A stretch of DNA of 64,000 nucleotides from Variovorax sp. OK212 (GTDB lineage Bacteria; Pseudomonadota; Gammaproteobacteria; Burkholderiales; Burkholderiaceae_C). Below are positions 8,535 through 17,237 of the stretch, piece by piece (position 1 is the first letter of the stretch; each line of letters begins with the position of its first letter). The translations under genes were made by a program, and so were the position numbers. Under the pieces are notes generated by a model. It made no database searches and was not told the origin of the DNA. It saw only the letters and a program-made list of their open reading frames with translations. Where the stretch lies: assembly GCF_900112425.1 (NCBI RefSeq), contig NZ_FOLP01000014.1:115585-179584 (forward strand), in the 5' to 3' direction.

Positions 8535-9698
8535 CTACCAGGGCGTCCACTTTAATTCGCTTTTCGCCGAGGCCACCGTGCGCTCGATGAAGCGCACGCC
8601 GCGCGCGCCATCTTCCACGCGCGGGTAGTCGGCGGCCAACGGATCGGCCGCCTGGCCCGCGAGCCGCGCGCGGATGTCCGCCGCCACGCCCGCGTACACG
8701 TTCGCGAAGGCTTCGATGAACCCCTCGGGGTGCCCTGCCGGCAGCCGGCTCGCGCGTTGCGCGGATTCGCACAGCCAGGGCGCACCGCGCGTCAGCACGC
8801 GCTTGGGGCCGTCGTGCGGCAGGTGCAGCAGCTGGCTCGGCTGCTCCTGGTGCCATTCGAGCGTGCCCAGCGTGCCCGACACGCGCAGGCGCAGGTCGTT
8901 CTCCAGCCCCGTGTTGATCTGCGAGGCGATGAGCACGCCGCGCGCGCCGCCCTGGAAGCGCAACAGCAGGCTGCCGTCGTCGTCGAGCGTGCGGCCCGGC
9001 ACCAGCGCGCCCAGGTCGGCGCACAGGCTCTCGATGTCCAGGCCGGTGACGGTGGCCACGAGGTTCTCGGCATGCGAACCGATGTCGCCGATGGCGCCGG
9101 CCGCGCCGCTGCGTGCGGGGTCGGTGCGCCAGTCGGCCTGCTTGTTGGTGCCGCCTTCGACATGGCTCGCGAGCCAGCCCTGGTTGTATTCGACGACGAC
9201 CTTGCGGACCTCGCCGATCTGGCCCGAGCGCACCATTTCGCGCGCCTGCCGCACCATCGGGTAGCCGGTGTAGTTGTAGGTGACGCCGAACACGGTGCCG
9301 CGCCTGGCCACGGTGGCGACCAGCGCATCGGCCTGCTCGCGCGTGTGCACCAGCGGCTTGTCGCACACCACGTGAAAGCCCGCCTCGGCAAAGGCCTGCG
9401 CCACCGGAAAGTGCACGTGGTTGGGGGTGACGATCGACACGAAGTCGATGCGCTCGTCCACCGGCCGCTTCAGCTCGTCGGCCAGCAGCGCCTGCCAGTC
9501 GCCATGGTTGCGGTCGTCGGCCAGGCCGAGGTCGCGGCCCGAGGCGCGCGCCTTGTCCGGGCTGGACGACAGCGCGCCGGCAGCGAGTGCGATCTGGCCG
9601 TCGAGCGCCATGGCCTTGCGGTGCACGGCGCCGATGAAGGCGTCGCGGCCGCCGCCGACCATGGCGTAGCGCAGCTTGCGAAGCGGTGAATCGGTCAT
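8535..9698 (-). CDS. Gfo/Idh/MocA-family sugar oxidoreductase
   Basis: NAD(P)-dependent dehydrogenase of the glucose-fructose/inositol dehydrogenase superfamily. The N-terminal Rossmann motif is VGGGRDAFIGAVH. The catalytic-region motif CDKPL lies near residue 113, and GDIGSHAENL falls in the C-terminal sugar-binding domain. I choose ATG 9698 because it has a good ribosome binding site (gaggag, 5 bp upstream) and starts directly at the Rossmann fold; the longer frame reads into a palindromic repeat. It is the last gene after a sugar ABC transporter, so it probably oxidises the imported sugar or polyol. The exact substrate is unknown. Confidence 0.88.
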   Translation of the reverse strand: MTDSPLRKLRYAMVGGGRDAFIGAVHRKAMALDGQIALAAGALSSSPDKARASGRDLGLADDRNHGDWQALLADELKRPVDERIDFVSIVTPNHVHFPVAQAFAEAGFHVVCDKPLVHTREQADALVATVARRGTVFGVTYNYTGYPMVRQAREMVRSGQIGEVRKVVVEYNQGWLASHVEGGTNKQADWRTDPARSGAAGAIGDIGSHAENLVATVTGLDIESLCADLGALVPGRTLDDDGSLLLRFQGGARGVLIASQINTGLENDLRLRVSGTLGTLEWHQEQPSQLLHLPHDGPKRVLTRGAPWLCESAQRASRLPAGHPEGFIEAFANVYAGVAADIRARLAGQAADPLAADYPRVEDGARGVRFIERTVASAKSELKWTPW

Positions 9699-9726
9699 CG
9701 ATCTCCTCGGTGTTCCTGAAACTGTT

Positions 9727-9835
9727 CCCTCTCCCTCTGGGAGAGGGCCAGGGTGAGGGCAGCGGCTGTCGCGCACGCACAGCCTTTGCCATCGCCGCCG
9801 CCCCTCACCCCGCCCCTCTCCCCAAGGGGAGAGGG
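9727..9835. repeat. BIME-like pair of inverted REP palindromes
   Basis: Two palindromes, ccctctccctctgggagagg at 9727-9747 and ctctccccaaggggagag near 9814-9835, lie in opposite orientation. Flanks are ggtgagggc and gcccctcacc. They sit between the binding-protein and oxidoreductase genes and may act as a transcript-stabilising or attenuating stem. Confidence 0.85.
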
Positions 9836-9867
9836 TGTGAAGCGATCGGCCACTGGGCCGATGGCAT

Positions 9868-10830
9868 TCAGAACGGCGAGTTCGGGTGGTAGAAGTCCTT
9901 GGCGTTGTCCTTGGTGATGAGCACCGAAGGAATGATCGTCGTCGCCGGCAGCTTCTCGCCCTTCAGGCGCGCTTCGGCCGTGAGCTTGATCGCGTCGTAG
10001 ATGAACTTGGGCGAGTAGCTCACGTCGGCGCCGATGCGCTTGTCCTTGCCGTCCATGATGGTCTTGACCATGTCCTTGGCACCCGCGCCGCCGAACACGA
10101 TCTTGATGTCGTCGCGCTTGGCCTGCGAGATGGCCTTGAGGACGCCCACGGCCATGTCGTCGTCGGCGGCCCAGATGGCGTCGATGCTCTTGAAGCGCGT
10201 GAGGTAGTCCTGCGTGACCTTGAAGGCGTCGTCGCGGTTCCAGTTGGCGTACTTGGCGTCCAGCAGCTTGATGTCGGGGCTGCCCTTGAGAACGGCATTG
10301 AAGGCGTCCATGCGTTCGTTGTCGAGCGTGGTCGCAATGCCGCGCAGCGCCACCACGTTGCCCTTGCCGCCGAGCTGCTTCACGATGTACTCGGCCGGGA
10401 TCTTGCCGAAGGCGGTGTTGTCGCCGGCCACGTACGCGTCCTGCGCGCTGGTGTCGGTCAGGCCGCGGTCGACCACGGTCACGTAGGCGCCCTTGGCCTT
10501 GACCTGTGCCACGGGCTTGGTCAGCGCGGCCGACTCGAACGGGAACACGACCAGCGCGTTGATCTTGGTGACGGTCGACAGGTCCTGCAGCTGGTTGGCC
10601 TGCTCGGGCGCATTGGCCGCGGTCTTGATCGTGATCTTCAGGTCCTTGTGTTCCTTCTCGAGGTCCTTCTTCGCCTGGTTGGCCCAGTAGTTGATGCCGC
10701 CCATGAAGCTGTGCGTGGCCGCGGGAATCGAAACGCCGAGGTTGACCTTTTCCGCGGCAAGCGCGGGCAGGCTGGCGAACGCTGCGGCGGCCACGGCCGT
10801 GAGTGCGAGGCGTCTGGTGAAAGTCGTCAT
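9868..10830 (-). CDS. Sugar ABC transporter periplasmic substrate-binding protein
   Basis: Periplasmic binding protein of the ribose/xylose/inositol family (type I fold), delivering a sugar to the permease encoded upstream. Residues 1-25 are a signal peptide (TRRLALTAVAAAAF to LPALAAEK). Family features include the SIPAATHSFMGG segment, NQLQDLSTVTKINALVVFP, VDRGL, and GNVVALRGI with DNERMDAF. Length is 320 residues, normal for the family. The start at 10830 is set by the signal peptide and by a preceding ggag. The gene lies 47 bp after the permease stop. Confidence 0.93.
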   Translation of the reverse strand: MTTFTRRLALTAVAAAAFASLPALAAEKVNLGVSIPAATHSFMGGINYWANQAKKDLEKEHKDLKITIKTAANAPEQANQLQDLSTVTKINALVVFPFESAALTKPVAQVKAKGAYVTVVDRGLTDTSAQDAYVAGDNTAFGKIPAEYIVKQLGGKGNVVALRGIATTLDNERMDAFNAVLKGSPDIKLLDAKYANWNRDDAFKVTQDYLTRFKSIDAIWAADDDMAVGVLKAISQAKRDDIKIVFGGAGAKDMVKTIMDGKDKRIGADVSYSPKFIYDAIKLTAEARLKGEKLPATTIIPSVLITKDNAKDFYHPNSPF

Positions 10831-10877
10831 GCTGGGTGTCTCCTTGTGGTTGATGGAACGGGAACGAACGAAAAGAC

Positions 10878-11909
10878 CTAGCGGCGCCCTCGCTGCAGGA
10901 ACGCCACGATGATGATCACGAAGCCCTGCACCGCGGCGTTGAGGTACACGCTGATGATGCTGGTGAGGTTCAGGATGTTGCTGATGACCGAGAGCAGGAT
11001 CGCGCCCACCACGGTGCCCGTGATGCTGCCCGCGCCGCCCTTGAGCGCGGTGCCGCCGACGATCACCGCCGCAATGGCCTCGAGCTCCCACAGCAGGCCG
11101 GTGGTCGGCGAGGCCGAGCCCAGGCGCGGCACGTACAGCAGCGTGGCAATGCCCACGCACACGCCCAGCAGCACGTAGGTCATGATCTTCACGCGGTCGA
11201 CGTCCACCGCCGCGTAGCGCGCCACCTGCTCGTTGGAACCGATGGCCTGCACGTAGCGCCCGTACGCCGTGCGGTTCAGGATGACGCCGCCGATGACCGC
11301 GACGATCACGAACACCCACACCGGCACCGGAATGCCCGCCAGGCTCGCGTAGTACACGGGCGCGTAGAGGTCCGACAGCTCGTTGTCGAGCGTGAGCGCA
11401 CCGCCGTCGGCAAAGTAGGTGAGGTAGGCGCGGAAGATGCCCAGCGTGCCCAGCGTCACGATGAAGGGCTCGATGCGGCCCTTGGTGATGAGCAGGCCGT
11501 GCGCCAGCCCGAACACCGCGCCGAGCACCACCGCGAGCACCGCGCCCATCACCACCGCCAACATGGGCGAGCCCGAGGCGGGCCCGGCCCAGTTGATGAA
11601 CATGATCACGCTGCCCGCGATGAGCGCGGCCATGGAGCCCACCGACAGGTCGATGCCGCCCGAGATGATCACGAAGCACATGCCCACCGCGATGATGCCG
11701 ATGAAGGCCGTGCGCGTGAGCACGTTCATGGCGTTGTCCAGCGTGGCGAAGTCGCTGTTCAGCAGGGTGCCGGCAATGCACAGCAGCACGAGGCCGATGA
11801 CCGGGCCGAGCCCGTGCAGGCGCTCCGTCCAGCGCGGCCTGGCCTCGCTGCGGTGCTGCTGCTGCGCGGCCTCAAGCGATGGCGGGGGAGTTTGCGGTTC
11901 CGGTGGCAT
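10878..11909 (-). CDS. Sugar ABC transporter permease (RbsC-like)
   Basis: Inner-membrane permease with about eight to ten hydrophobic segments. It has the diagnostic sequence GMCFVIISGGIDLSVGS near residue 76 and GGTALKGGAGSITGT, which contacts the ATPase. Length is 343 residues. The start at 11909 gives a cytoplasmic Gln/Pro-rich N-terminus and a 38-bp overlap with the end of the ATPase gene. No better downstream start exists before the first membrane helix. Confidence 0.92.
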   Translation of the reverse strand: MPPEPQTPPPSLEAAQQQHRSEARPRWTERLHGLGPVIGLVLLCIAGTLLNSDFATLDNAMNVLTRTAFIGIIAVGMCFVIISGGIDLSVGSMAALIAGSVIMFINWAGPASGSPMLAVVMGAVLAVVLGAVFGLAHGLLITKGRIEPFIVTLGTLGIFRAYLTYFADGGALTLDNELSDLYAPVYYASLAGIPVPVWVFVIVAVIGGVILNRTAYGRYVQAIGSNEQVARYAAVDVDRVKIMTYVLLGVCVGIATLLYVPRLGSASPTTGLLWELEAIAAVIVGGTALKGGAGSITGTVVGAILLSVISNILNLTSIISVYLNAAVQGFVIIIVAFLQRGRR

Positions 11910-13404
11910 GAGCGATGAGCTCCTCTTCAGTCAGATGGTCCGCGTCGAGCGTGGCAACGAGCCGGCCCGCGCGCATCACCGCGACGCGGTGGCACAGGCC
12001 GATCAGTTCCATCAGCTCCGACGAGACGACGATCACCGCGAGCCCTTCGCGGGCGAGTCGCTGGATCAGGAAATAGATGTCGCGCTTGGCGCCCACGTCG
12101 ACACCGCGCGTGGGCTCGTCGAGCACCACCACCTTGGGCCGCGGCTGCAGCACCTTGGCGAGCGCGAGCTTCTGCTGGTTGCCGCCCGACAGCGAAGACG
12201 CCTTGACGTCGAGCGAGCCGGTGCGAATGCCGTAGTCCTTCACCGCCTCGGCCAGCGCGCCGCGTTCGGCCTCGGGCTTGAGCCAGGGCTGCGCATAGCG
12301 CTCCAGCGCCATCAGCGTGAGGTTCTGGCGCAGGCCGAAGCTCACGTGCAGGCCCTTGCCCTTGCGGTCTTCGCTGAGGTACGTGAGGCCGTGCTTGGCG
12401 GCGTCGCGCGGGTTGCGCCAGCCCCTGTTGCCGGGCACGGGCTTGCCGAGCATCTCGACGCTGCCGCTCGCCGGGCGCAGGCCGAGCAGGCCTTCGAAGA
12501 GTTCGGTGCGGCCCGCGCCGACCAGGCCCGCGAAGCCGAGGATCTCGCCGGGGCGCACCTCGAAGCCCGCGTCCTGCGCCCAGCCGGGCACGGTGAAATT
12601 GCGCACACGCATCGCGGGCGCGTCGGCCGCCACCACGGCGTCGCGCGGCGGGTACAGGTCGGCCAGCTCGCGGCCCACCATGAGGTTGGCCATCTGCTGG
12701 CGCGTGACGTCGGCCGTGGGCGAACGCGCCACGAAGCGGCCGTCGCGCATGACGATGACCTCGTCGGTCACCTGCTCCACCTCGTCGAGCTTGTGCGAGA
12801 TGTAGACGATGGTCACGCCGTCGGCGCGCAGCTGTGCGATCAGCTTGAACAGGCGCACGGTCTCGCCGGGCGTGAGCGTGGCGGTGGGCTCGTCCATGAT
12901 GAGCAGGCGCGCGCGGCGGGCGATGGCCTTGGCGATTTCGACGAGCTGCTTCTCCGCGACGATGAGGCGGCGCACCTTGGTGCGCGGGTCGATGTGCAGG
13001 CCGACGGCGGCGAGCGCATCGGCCGCGGAATGCGCCATCGAGGCGTCGTCGAGCAGCCAGCCCTTCTTCTTTTCATGGCCCAGGAAGATGTTCTGCGCCA
13101 CGCTCAGGTCTTCGGCGAGGTTGAACTCCTGGTGGATCAGCACGATGCCCAATGCCTCGGCGTCGCGCGAGCTCGCGAACTGCGGCGGCTGGCCGTTGAT
13201 GCGCAGCGTGCCGCCGGTGAGCGACTCGTAGCCCGCGAGGATCTTCATCAGCGTGGACTTGCCCGCGCCGTTCTCGCCGAGCAGGCCGTACACGCGGCCG
13301 GGCGCGAGCGCGAAGCTCACGCCGTGCAGCACCTGCACGGGGCCGAAGGCCTTCACCACGCCGTCGAACTCGACGGCCACGCTGCCCTTTGTTTCTGCGT
13401 TCAT
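11872..13404 (-). CDS. Sugar ABC transporter ATP-binding protein, two ATPase domains (RbsA-like)
   Basis: Cytoplasmic fused ATPase of the CUT2 (ribose-type) sugar transporters. The first domain has Walker A GENGAGKS near residue 42 and Walker B LLIMDEP. The second domain has a degenerate P-loop (AGLVGAGRTE), the signature LSGGNQQK and Walker B VVVLDEPTRGVD. Degeneracy of the second P-loop is usual in this family. Length is 510 residues. ATG 13404 overlaps the ROK regulator stop by ATGA. It energises the permease encoded downstream. Confidence 0.93.
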   Translation of the reverse strand: MNAETKGSVAVEFDGVVKAFGPVQVLHGVSFALAPGRVYGLLGENGAGKSTLMKILAGYESLTGGTLRINGQPPQFASSRDAEALGIVLIHQEFNLAEDLSVAQNIFLGHEKKKGWLLDDASMAHSAADALAAVGLHIDPRTKVRRLIVAEKQLVEIAKAIARRARLLIMDEPTATLTPGETVRLFKLIAQLRADGVTIVYISHKLDEVEQVTDEVIVMRDGRFVARSPTADVTRQQMANLMVGRELADLYPPRDAVVAADAPAMRVRNFTVPGWAQDAGFEVRPGEILGFAGLVGAGRTELFEGLLGLRPASGSVEMLGKPVPGNRGWRNPRDAAKHGLTYLSEDRKGKGLHVSFGLRQNLTLMALERYAQPWLKPEAERGALAEAVKDYGIRTGSLDVKASSLSGGNQQKLALAKVLQPRPKVVVLDEPTRGVDVGAKRDIYFLIQRLAREGLAVIVVSSELMELIGLCHRVAVMRAGRLVATLDADHLTEEELIAHATGTANSPAIA

Positions 13405-14603
13405 GGCGCCACTCCGCGGACCTTCAGGGTCTCGTGCATCGCGAGCACGCCGGCGCCGACCAGGCCGCCCTGCATGCCCAGCGGCGTGTACTGGATCTCC
13501 AGGTGCCGCGTGGACAGCGCCAGCGAGCGCTGGTACACGCTCTGGCGCACGGCGGCGAGAAACAGCGGGCCGATGCGCGTGATGCCGCCGCCGATGAACA
13601 CGTGCGACGGATTGAAGAAATTGACCACCGACGCGAGCATCTGCCCGATCAGGCTGCCCGCGCGCTGGATGATGTCGTTGGCCGCGGTGTCGCCGCCGCG
13701 GCTGGCCTGGCCCACGTCGATGGCGTCGATGCGGCCGTGCACGCGCAGGCACTCGGCCAGCGCCGCGCTTTCGCCGGCCTCGGCGGCCTGGATGGCCATG
13801 CGCGTGATGGCGGGGCCGGCGGCCATGGCCTCGACGCAGCCGAGGTTGCCGCAATGGCAGCGCGGGCCTTCCTGGTCGACGCAGATGTGGCCCACGTCGC
13901 CGGCCGAGCCGGCCGCGCCGCGGTACACCTCGCCGTGGCAGACGATGCCGCAGCCGATGCCGGTGCCGATCTTGATGACGAGGAAGTTGGTCAGCGAGCG
14001 CTTGAGGCGCCAGAGCTCGCCGAGCGCCATGAGGTTCACGTCGTTGTCGACGAACACCGGCGCGCTGTAGTCCTCGCGCAGGTAGTCGCGGATCGAGAAG
14101 CTGTCCCAGGCCGGCATGAGCGGCGGGTTCACGAGCTGGCCGATCTCGAAGTTCACCGGGCCGGGCACGCCGATGCCGATGCCGAGCACGTCCTTGGCGA
14201 CGGCACCGCAACGGGCCAGCAGCTCGCGCATGAGGGTGCGCACGCGCGCCAGCACCACGGCCGGGCCTTGGCGCACGTCGGCGGGTTCGTCGTGCAGGGC
14301 GAGCACGGTGAGGTCGGGGCGCAGCACGGCCACGTCGAGGCTGGTGGCGCCGATGTCGATGCCCACCAGCACGCCGAGGCCGGCGTGGAGCTGGAGGTTC
14401 TCGGCGCGGCGCCCGCCGGAGGAGCGTTGCAGGCCGGCTTCGGACAGCAGGCCCTGCTCGACCAGGCCCGCGATCAGGCCATTGGCCTTGCTCTTGGAGA
14501 AGCCGAGCTGCTCGGCCATGGCGTGGCGTGAGCCGCCGGCCGACCAGAAGGTCGTTTCCAGCAGCCGCATTTCATCGGCGGTGATGCCACTCCAGCGTGC
14601 CAC
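13401..14603 (-). CDS. ROK-family transcriptional regulator of the sugar operon
   Basis: NagC/XylR-type repressor. An N-terminal winged helix-turn-helix (residues about 15-75, including MAEQLGFSKSKANGLIAGLVEQG) is followed by a ROK sugar-kinase-like domain. That domain has GIDIGATS near residue 92, GIGIGVPGPV near 140, and the zinc signature CHCGNLGCVE near 263. Length is 400 residues. As first gene of the operon and coupled to the ATPase by ATGA, it probably controls the operon and senses the transported sugar. The ROK kinase site DNDVNLMA is present, but kinase activity is doubtful in HTH members. Confidence 0.9.
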   Translation of the reverse strand: MARWSGITADEMRLLETTFWSAGGSRHAMAEQLGFSKSKANGLIAGLVEQGLLSEAGLQRSSGGRRAENLQLHAGLGVLVGIDIGATSLDVAVLRPDLTVLALHDEPADVRQGPAVVLARVRTLMRELLARCGAVAKDVLGIGIGVPGPVNFEIGQLVNPPLMPAWDSFSIRDYLREDYSAPVFVDNDVNLMALGELWRLKRSLTNFLVIKIGTGIGCGIVCHGEVYRGAAGSAGDVGHICVDQEGPRCHCGNLGCVEAMAAGPAITRMAIQAAEAGESAALAECLRVHGRIDAIDVGQASRGGDTAANDIIQRAGSLIGQMLASVVNFFNPSHVFIGGGITRIGPLFLAAVRQSVYQRSLALSTRHLEIQYTPLGMQGGLVGAGVLAMHETLKVRGVAP

Positions 14604-14744
14604 GCGTCTTGTCTCCGGTGTTCTTGTCTTCGCCGCCCTTGGGTCCGGGCGAAGGCGAATACTAGGCGGAGGTCTTCAGCCAGACAAGGCTGAACTTCGA
14701 CCAAATTCAGATCGAAGTCGAACGAAAACTCATGCGTTCCAGAC

Positions 14745-14770
14745 GCAAAAAAGCCGCCCGAGGGCGGCTT
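14745..14770 (-). terminator. Rho-independent terminator after atpC
   Basis: On the minus strand a perfect nine-pair stem (aagccgccc with gggcggctt, 2-nt loop) is followed by a T-run (ttttttgc). It lies about 25 bp after the atpC stop and ends the ATP synthase transcript. Confidence 0.9.
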
Positions 14771-14795
14771 CTTGTCAGGGCAATCGGAAGACCGA

Positions 14796-15215
14796 TTACT
14801 TCTTCTGGCGGTACTTGCGCAGCGCCGCGATCTGGGCGGCCATCACGGCCAGCTCCGATTGCGCCATCGCGATGTCGATGTCGCTCTTCGCGTTCTTCAG
14901 CGCTTCTTCCGCGGCGGCCTTGGCCTGGTTGGCCTTCTCGTCGTCGAGGTCCTTGCCGCGGATCGCGGTGTCGGACAGCACGGTGACGGCGTTGGGCTGC
15001 ACTTCGAGAATGCCGCCTGCCACGAAGACGAATTCTTCCTTGCCGTCGGCCGTTTCGATGCGCACCGCGCCGGGGCGGATGCGCGTTATCAGCGGCGTGT
15101 GGCGCGGATAGATGCCGAGCTCACCGGCTTCACCGGGCAGCGCGACGAACCTGGCTTCGCCCGAGAAGATCGACTCTTCCGCGCTGACCACGTCGACGTG
15201 AATGGTGTTTGCCAT
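14796..15215 (-). CDS. atpC: ATP synthase F1 epsilon subunit
   Basis: Part of the central stalk; it links the gamma subunit to the c-ring and can inhibit ATP hydrolysis. The N-terminal beta-sandwich is recognisable (VDVVSAEESIFSGEA, GELGIYPRHTPLIT, GGILEVQPNAVTVLSD). A helical C-terminus of two helices runs from about residue 90 and ends in RKYRQKK. Length is 139 residues, as usual. It is the last gene of the operon, 18 bp after atpD. Confidence 0.96.
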   Translation of the reverse strand: MANTIHVDVVSAEESIFSGEARFVALPGEAGELGIYPRHTPLITRIRPGAVRIETADGKEEFVFVAGGILEVQPNAVTVLSDTAIRGKDLDDEKANQAKAAAEEALKNAKSDIDIAMAQSELAVMAAQIAALRKYRQKK

Positions 15216-15233
15216 CTGAGTTCCTCTGTCGCC

Positions 15234-16634
15234 TTAGGCGATTTTCTTGGCTTTTTCGAACGCTTCGTCGATGCCGCCCACCATGTAGAACGCTTGTTCC
15301 GGCAGGTGGTCGGCTTCGCCGTTCACGATCATCTTGAAACCACGGATGGTTTCGGCCAGCGGCACGTACTTGCCAGGCGCGCCAGTGAACACTTCGGCCA
15401 CGTGGAACGGCTGCGACAGGAAGCGCTGGATCTTGCGGGCGCGGGCCACGGCGAGCTTGTCGTCGGGAGCCAGTTCGTCCATGCCCAGAATCGCGATGAT
15501 GTCGCGCAGTTCCTTGTAGCGCTGCAGCGTGCCTTGCACGGCGCGGGCCACGTTGTAGTGCTCTTCGCCGACCACGTTCGGGTCGAGCTGGCGCGAGGTC
15601 GAGTCCAGCGGGTCCACGGCGGGGTAGATGCCCAGCGAGGCGATGTCACGCGACAGCACCACGGTCGAGTCCAAGTGGGCGAAGGTGGTGGCGGGCGACG
15701 GGTCGGTCAAGTCATCCGCAGGGACGTACACGGCCTGGATCGAGGTGATCGAGCCGACCTTGGTCGACGTGATGCGCTCTTGCAGACGGCCCATTTCCTC
15801 GGCCAGCGTCGGCTGGTAGCCCACGGCGGAAGGCATGCGGCCCAGCAGTGCCGACACTTCGGTACCGGCCAGCGTGTAGCGGTAGATGTTGTCCACGAAG
15901 AACAGAACGTCACGGCCTTCGTCGCGGAACGACTCGGCGATGGTCAGGCCGGTCAGCGCCACGCGCAGACGGTTGCCCGGGGGTTCGTTCATCTGGCCGT
16001 AGACCATGGCCACCTTCGAGTCTTCGAGCTTCTCGAGGTTCACGACGCCGGAGTCGGCCATCTCGTGATAGAAGTCGTTGCCTTCGCGGGTACGTTCACC
16101 CACACCGGCGAACACCGACAGACCCGAGTGAGCCTTGGCGATGTTGTTGATGAGCTCCATCATGTTCACGGTCTTGCCCACGCCGGCGCCGCCGAACAGG
16201 CCCACCTTGCCGCCCTTGGCGAACGGGCACACCAGGTCGATCACCTTGATGCCGGTTTCCAGCAGGTCTTGCGAAGGCGACAGTTCGTCGTACGCTGGGG
16301 CCTTGCGGTGGATCGAAGCCGTGAGTTCCTGGCTGACCGGACCGCGTTCGTCGATGGGCGAGCCGAGCACGTCCATGATGCGGCCGAGGGTGGCCTTGCC
16401 GACCGGCACGGTGATAGATGCACCGGTGTTGGTGACGATGATGCCGCGGCGCAGGCCGTCGGACGAGCCGAGTGCAATCGTGCGCACCACGCCGTCGCCG
16501 AGCTGCTGCTGGACTTCGAGGGTCAGCGCGCTGCCTTCGAACTTCAGTGCGTCGTAAATCTTCGGCATCTGGTCACGCGGGAACTCCACGTCGACCACGG
16601 CGCCGATACATTGGACAATTTTTCCTTCAGCCAT
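15234..16634 (-). CDS. atpD: ATP synthase F1 beta subunit (catalytic)
   Basis: Catalytic subunit of F1. The P-loop is GGAGVGKT near residue 149, the catalytic-glutamate region is GERTREGND near 181, and Walker B is VLFFVDNIYR near 240. Length is 466 residues, as usual. The upstream neighbour is a lipoprotein gene rather than atpG, and the 122-bp gap holds a long inverted repeat. A ribosome binding site (aggaaa) lies just before the ATG. Confidence 0.98.
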   Translation of the reverse strand: MAEGKIVQCIGAVVDVEFPRDQMPKIYDALKFEGSALTLEVQQQLGDGVVRTIALGSSDGLRRGIIVTNTGASITVPVGKATLGRIMDVLGSPIDERGPVSQELTASIHRKAPAYDELSPSQDLLETGIKVIDLVCPFAKGGKVGLFGGAGVGKTVNMMELINNIAKAHSGLSVFAGVGERTREGNDFYHEMADSGVVNLEKLEDSKVAMVYGQMNEPPGNRLRVALTGLTIAESFRDEGRDVLFFVDNIYRYTLAGTEVSALLGRMPSAVGYQPTLAEEMGRLQERITSTKVGSITSIQAVYVPADDLTDPSPATTFAHLDSTVVLSRDIASLGIYPAVDPLDSTSRQLDPNVVGEEHYNVARAVQGTLQRYKELRDIIAILGMDELAPDDKLAVARARKIQRFLSQPFHVAEVFTGAPGKYVPLAETIRGFKMIVNGEADHLPEQAFYMVGGIDEAFEKAKKIA

Positions 16635-16675
16635 GACGTTTCCTTCTGGATGGATCTCTAAATAATTGCGACAGG

Positions 16676-16722
16676 TTCTTGCAGAAGCGTCCTGGTGCCA
16701 GTACGGGCCGCTTTTGCAAGAA
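16676..16722. repeat. 47-bp imperfect inverted repeat between the inserted lipoprotein gene and atpD
   Basis: Arms ttcttgcagaagcg (16676-16689) and cgcttttgcaagaa (16709-16722) pair over 14 positions with one mismatch around a 19-nt loop. A second small stem (gccgg/ccggc) follows at about 16724-16739. In the atpD leader RNA this could form a stable hairpin that protects or attenuates the transcript. It could also be a scar of insertion. Confidence 0.85.
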
Positions 16723-16756
16723 TGCCGGACAGGCCGGCACCCTTGAATGGTTCAGA

Positions 16757-17149
16757 TCAGCACTTCATGGCCGTGGCTTGCGCGGCGAAGGCGTCCGAGG
16801 CAGCCTTGCAGGCTTGACCCAGCGCAGCCTTGTCGGCACCCATCGAAGCCCAGGTGGCCTTCGTCTGATCGAGACTCGACTTCATTGCATCGGCGGCAGC
16901 ACCGCTTTGCGCAGAAACGCATGCCTGCACCTTGGCCAGGTAGTCGTTGCACTCTTGCGGCAGGTCGGCGGCCGAGGCCGTCGGGGCTGCTGCAGGTGCC
17001 GCCGGTGCTGCTGCGGGTTCCGGTGCTGCGGGAGCAGGCGCCGGCGCGGGTGCAGCGGCGGGAGCCGGTGCGGGCGCGGGAGCATCTTCCTTCTTCGAGC
17101 AGGCGGTCAGCGCGGCAGCGATGGCCACCAGAGCAAGAATCTTCTTCAT
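16757..17149 (-). CDS. Small Ala/Pro-rich lipoprotein inserted between atpG and atpD
   Basis: A 130-residue predicted lipoprotein with a short signal peptide and lipobox ALTAC (Cys near residue 17). A low-complexity Ala/Pro linker spans about residues 25-57, and a C-terminal domain of about 75 residues contains four cysteines (QEC, QACVS, QACKA, MKC). I do not recognise a named family. It sits in the ATP synthase operon in the same orientation, where most bacteria have nothing. The atpG side has an 88-bp gap and a small GC hairpin at about 17190-17206. Codon use looks like that of its neighbours. A role in ATP synthase is not shown by the sequence. Confidence 0.8.
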   Translation of the reverse strand: MKKILALVAIAAALTACSKKEDAPAPAPAPAAAPAPAPAPAAPEPAAAPAAPAAAPTASAADLPQECNDYLAKVQACVSAQSGAAADAMKSSLDQTKATWASMGADKAALGQACKAASDAFAAQATAMKC

Positions 17150-17237
17150 TTTTTGCGAGTCCCCTAAAAATAGGCCTTGTATTACCAGGCGCGCAGAGCG
17201 CGCCCGGTCAGCAATGCGGCCCGTTGCACTGCCTTGA

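Noticed and set aside
9868..11781. 637-residue fused frame spanning the permease region and the binding protein
   Set aside because: The first half is out of frame with the conserved permease; the binding protein has its own signal peptide start at 10830.
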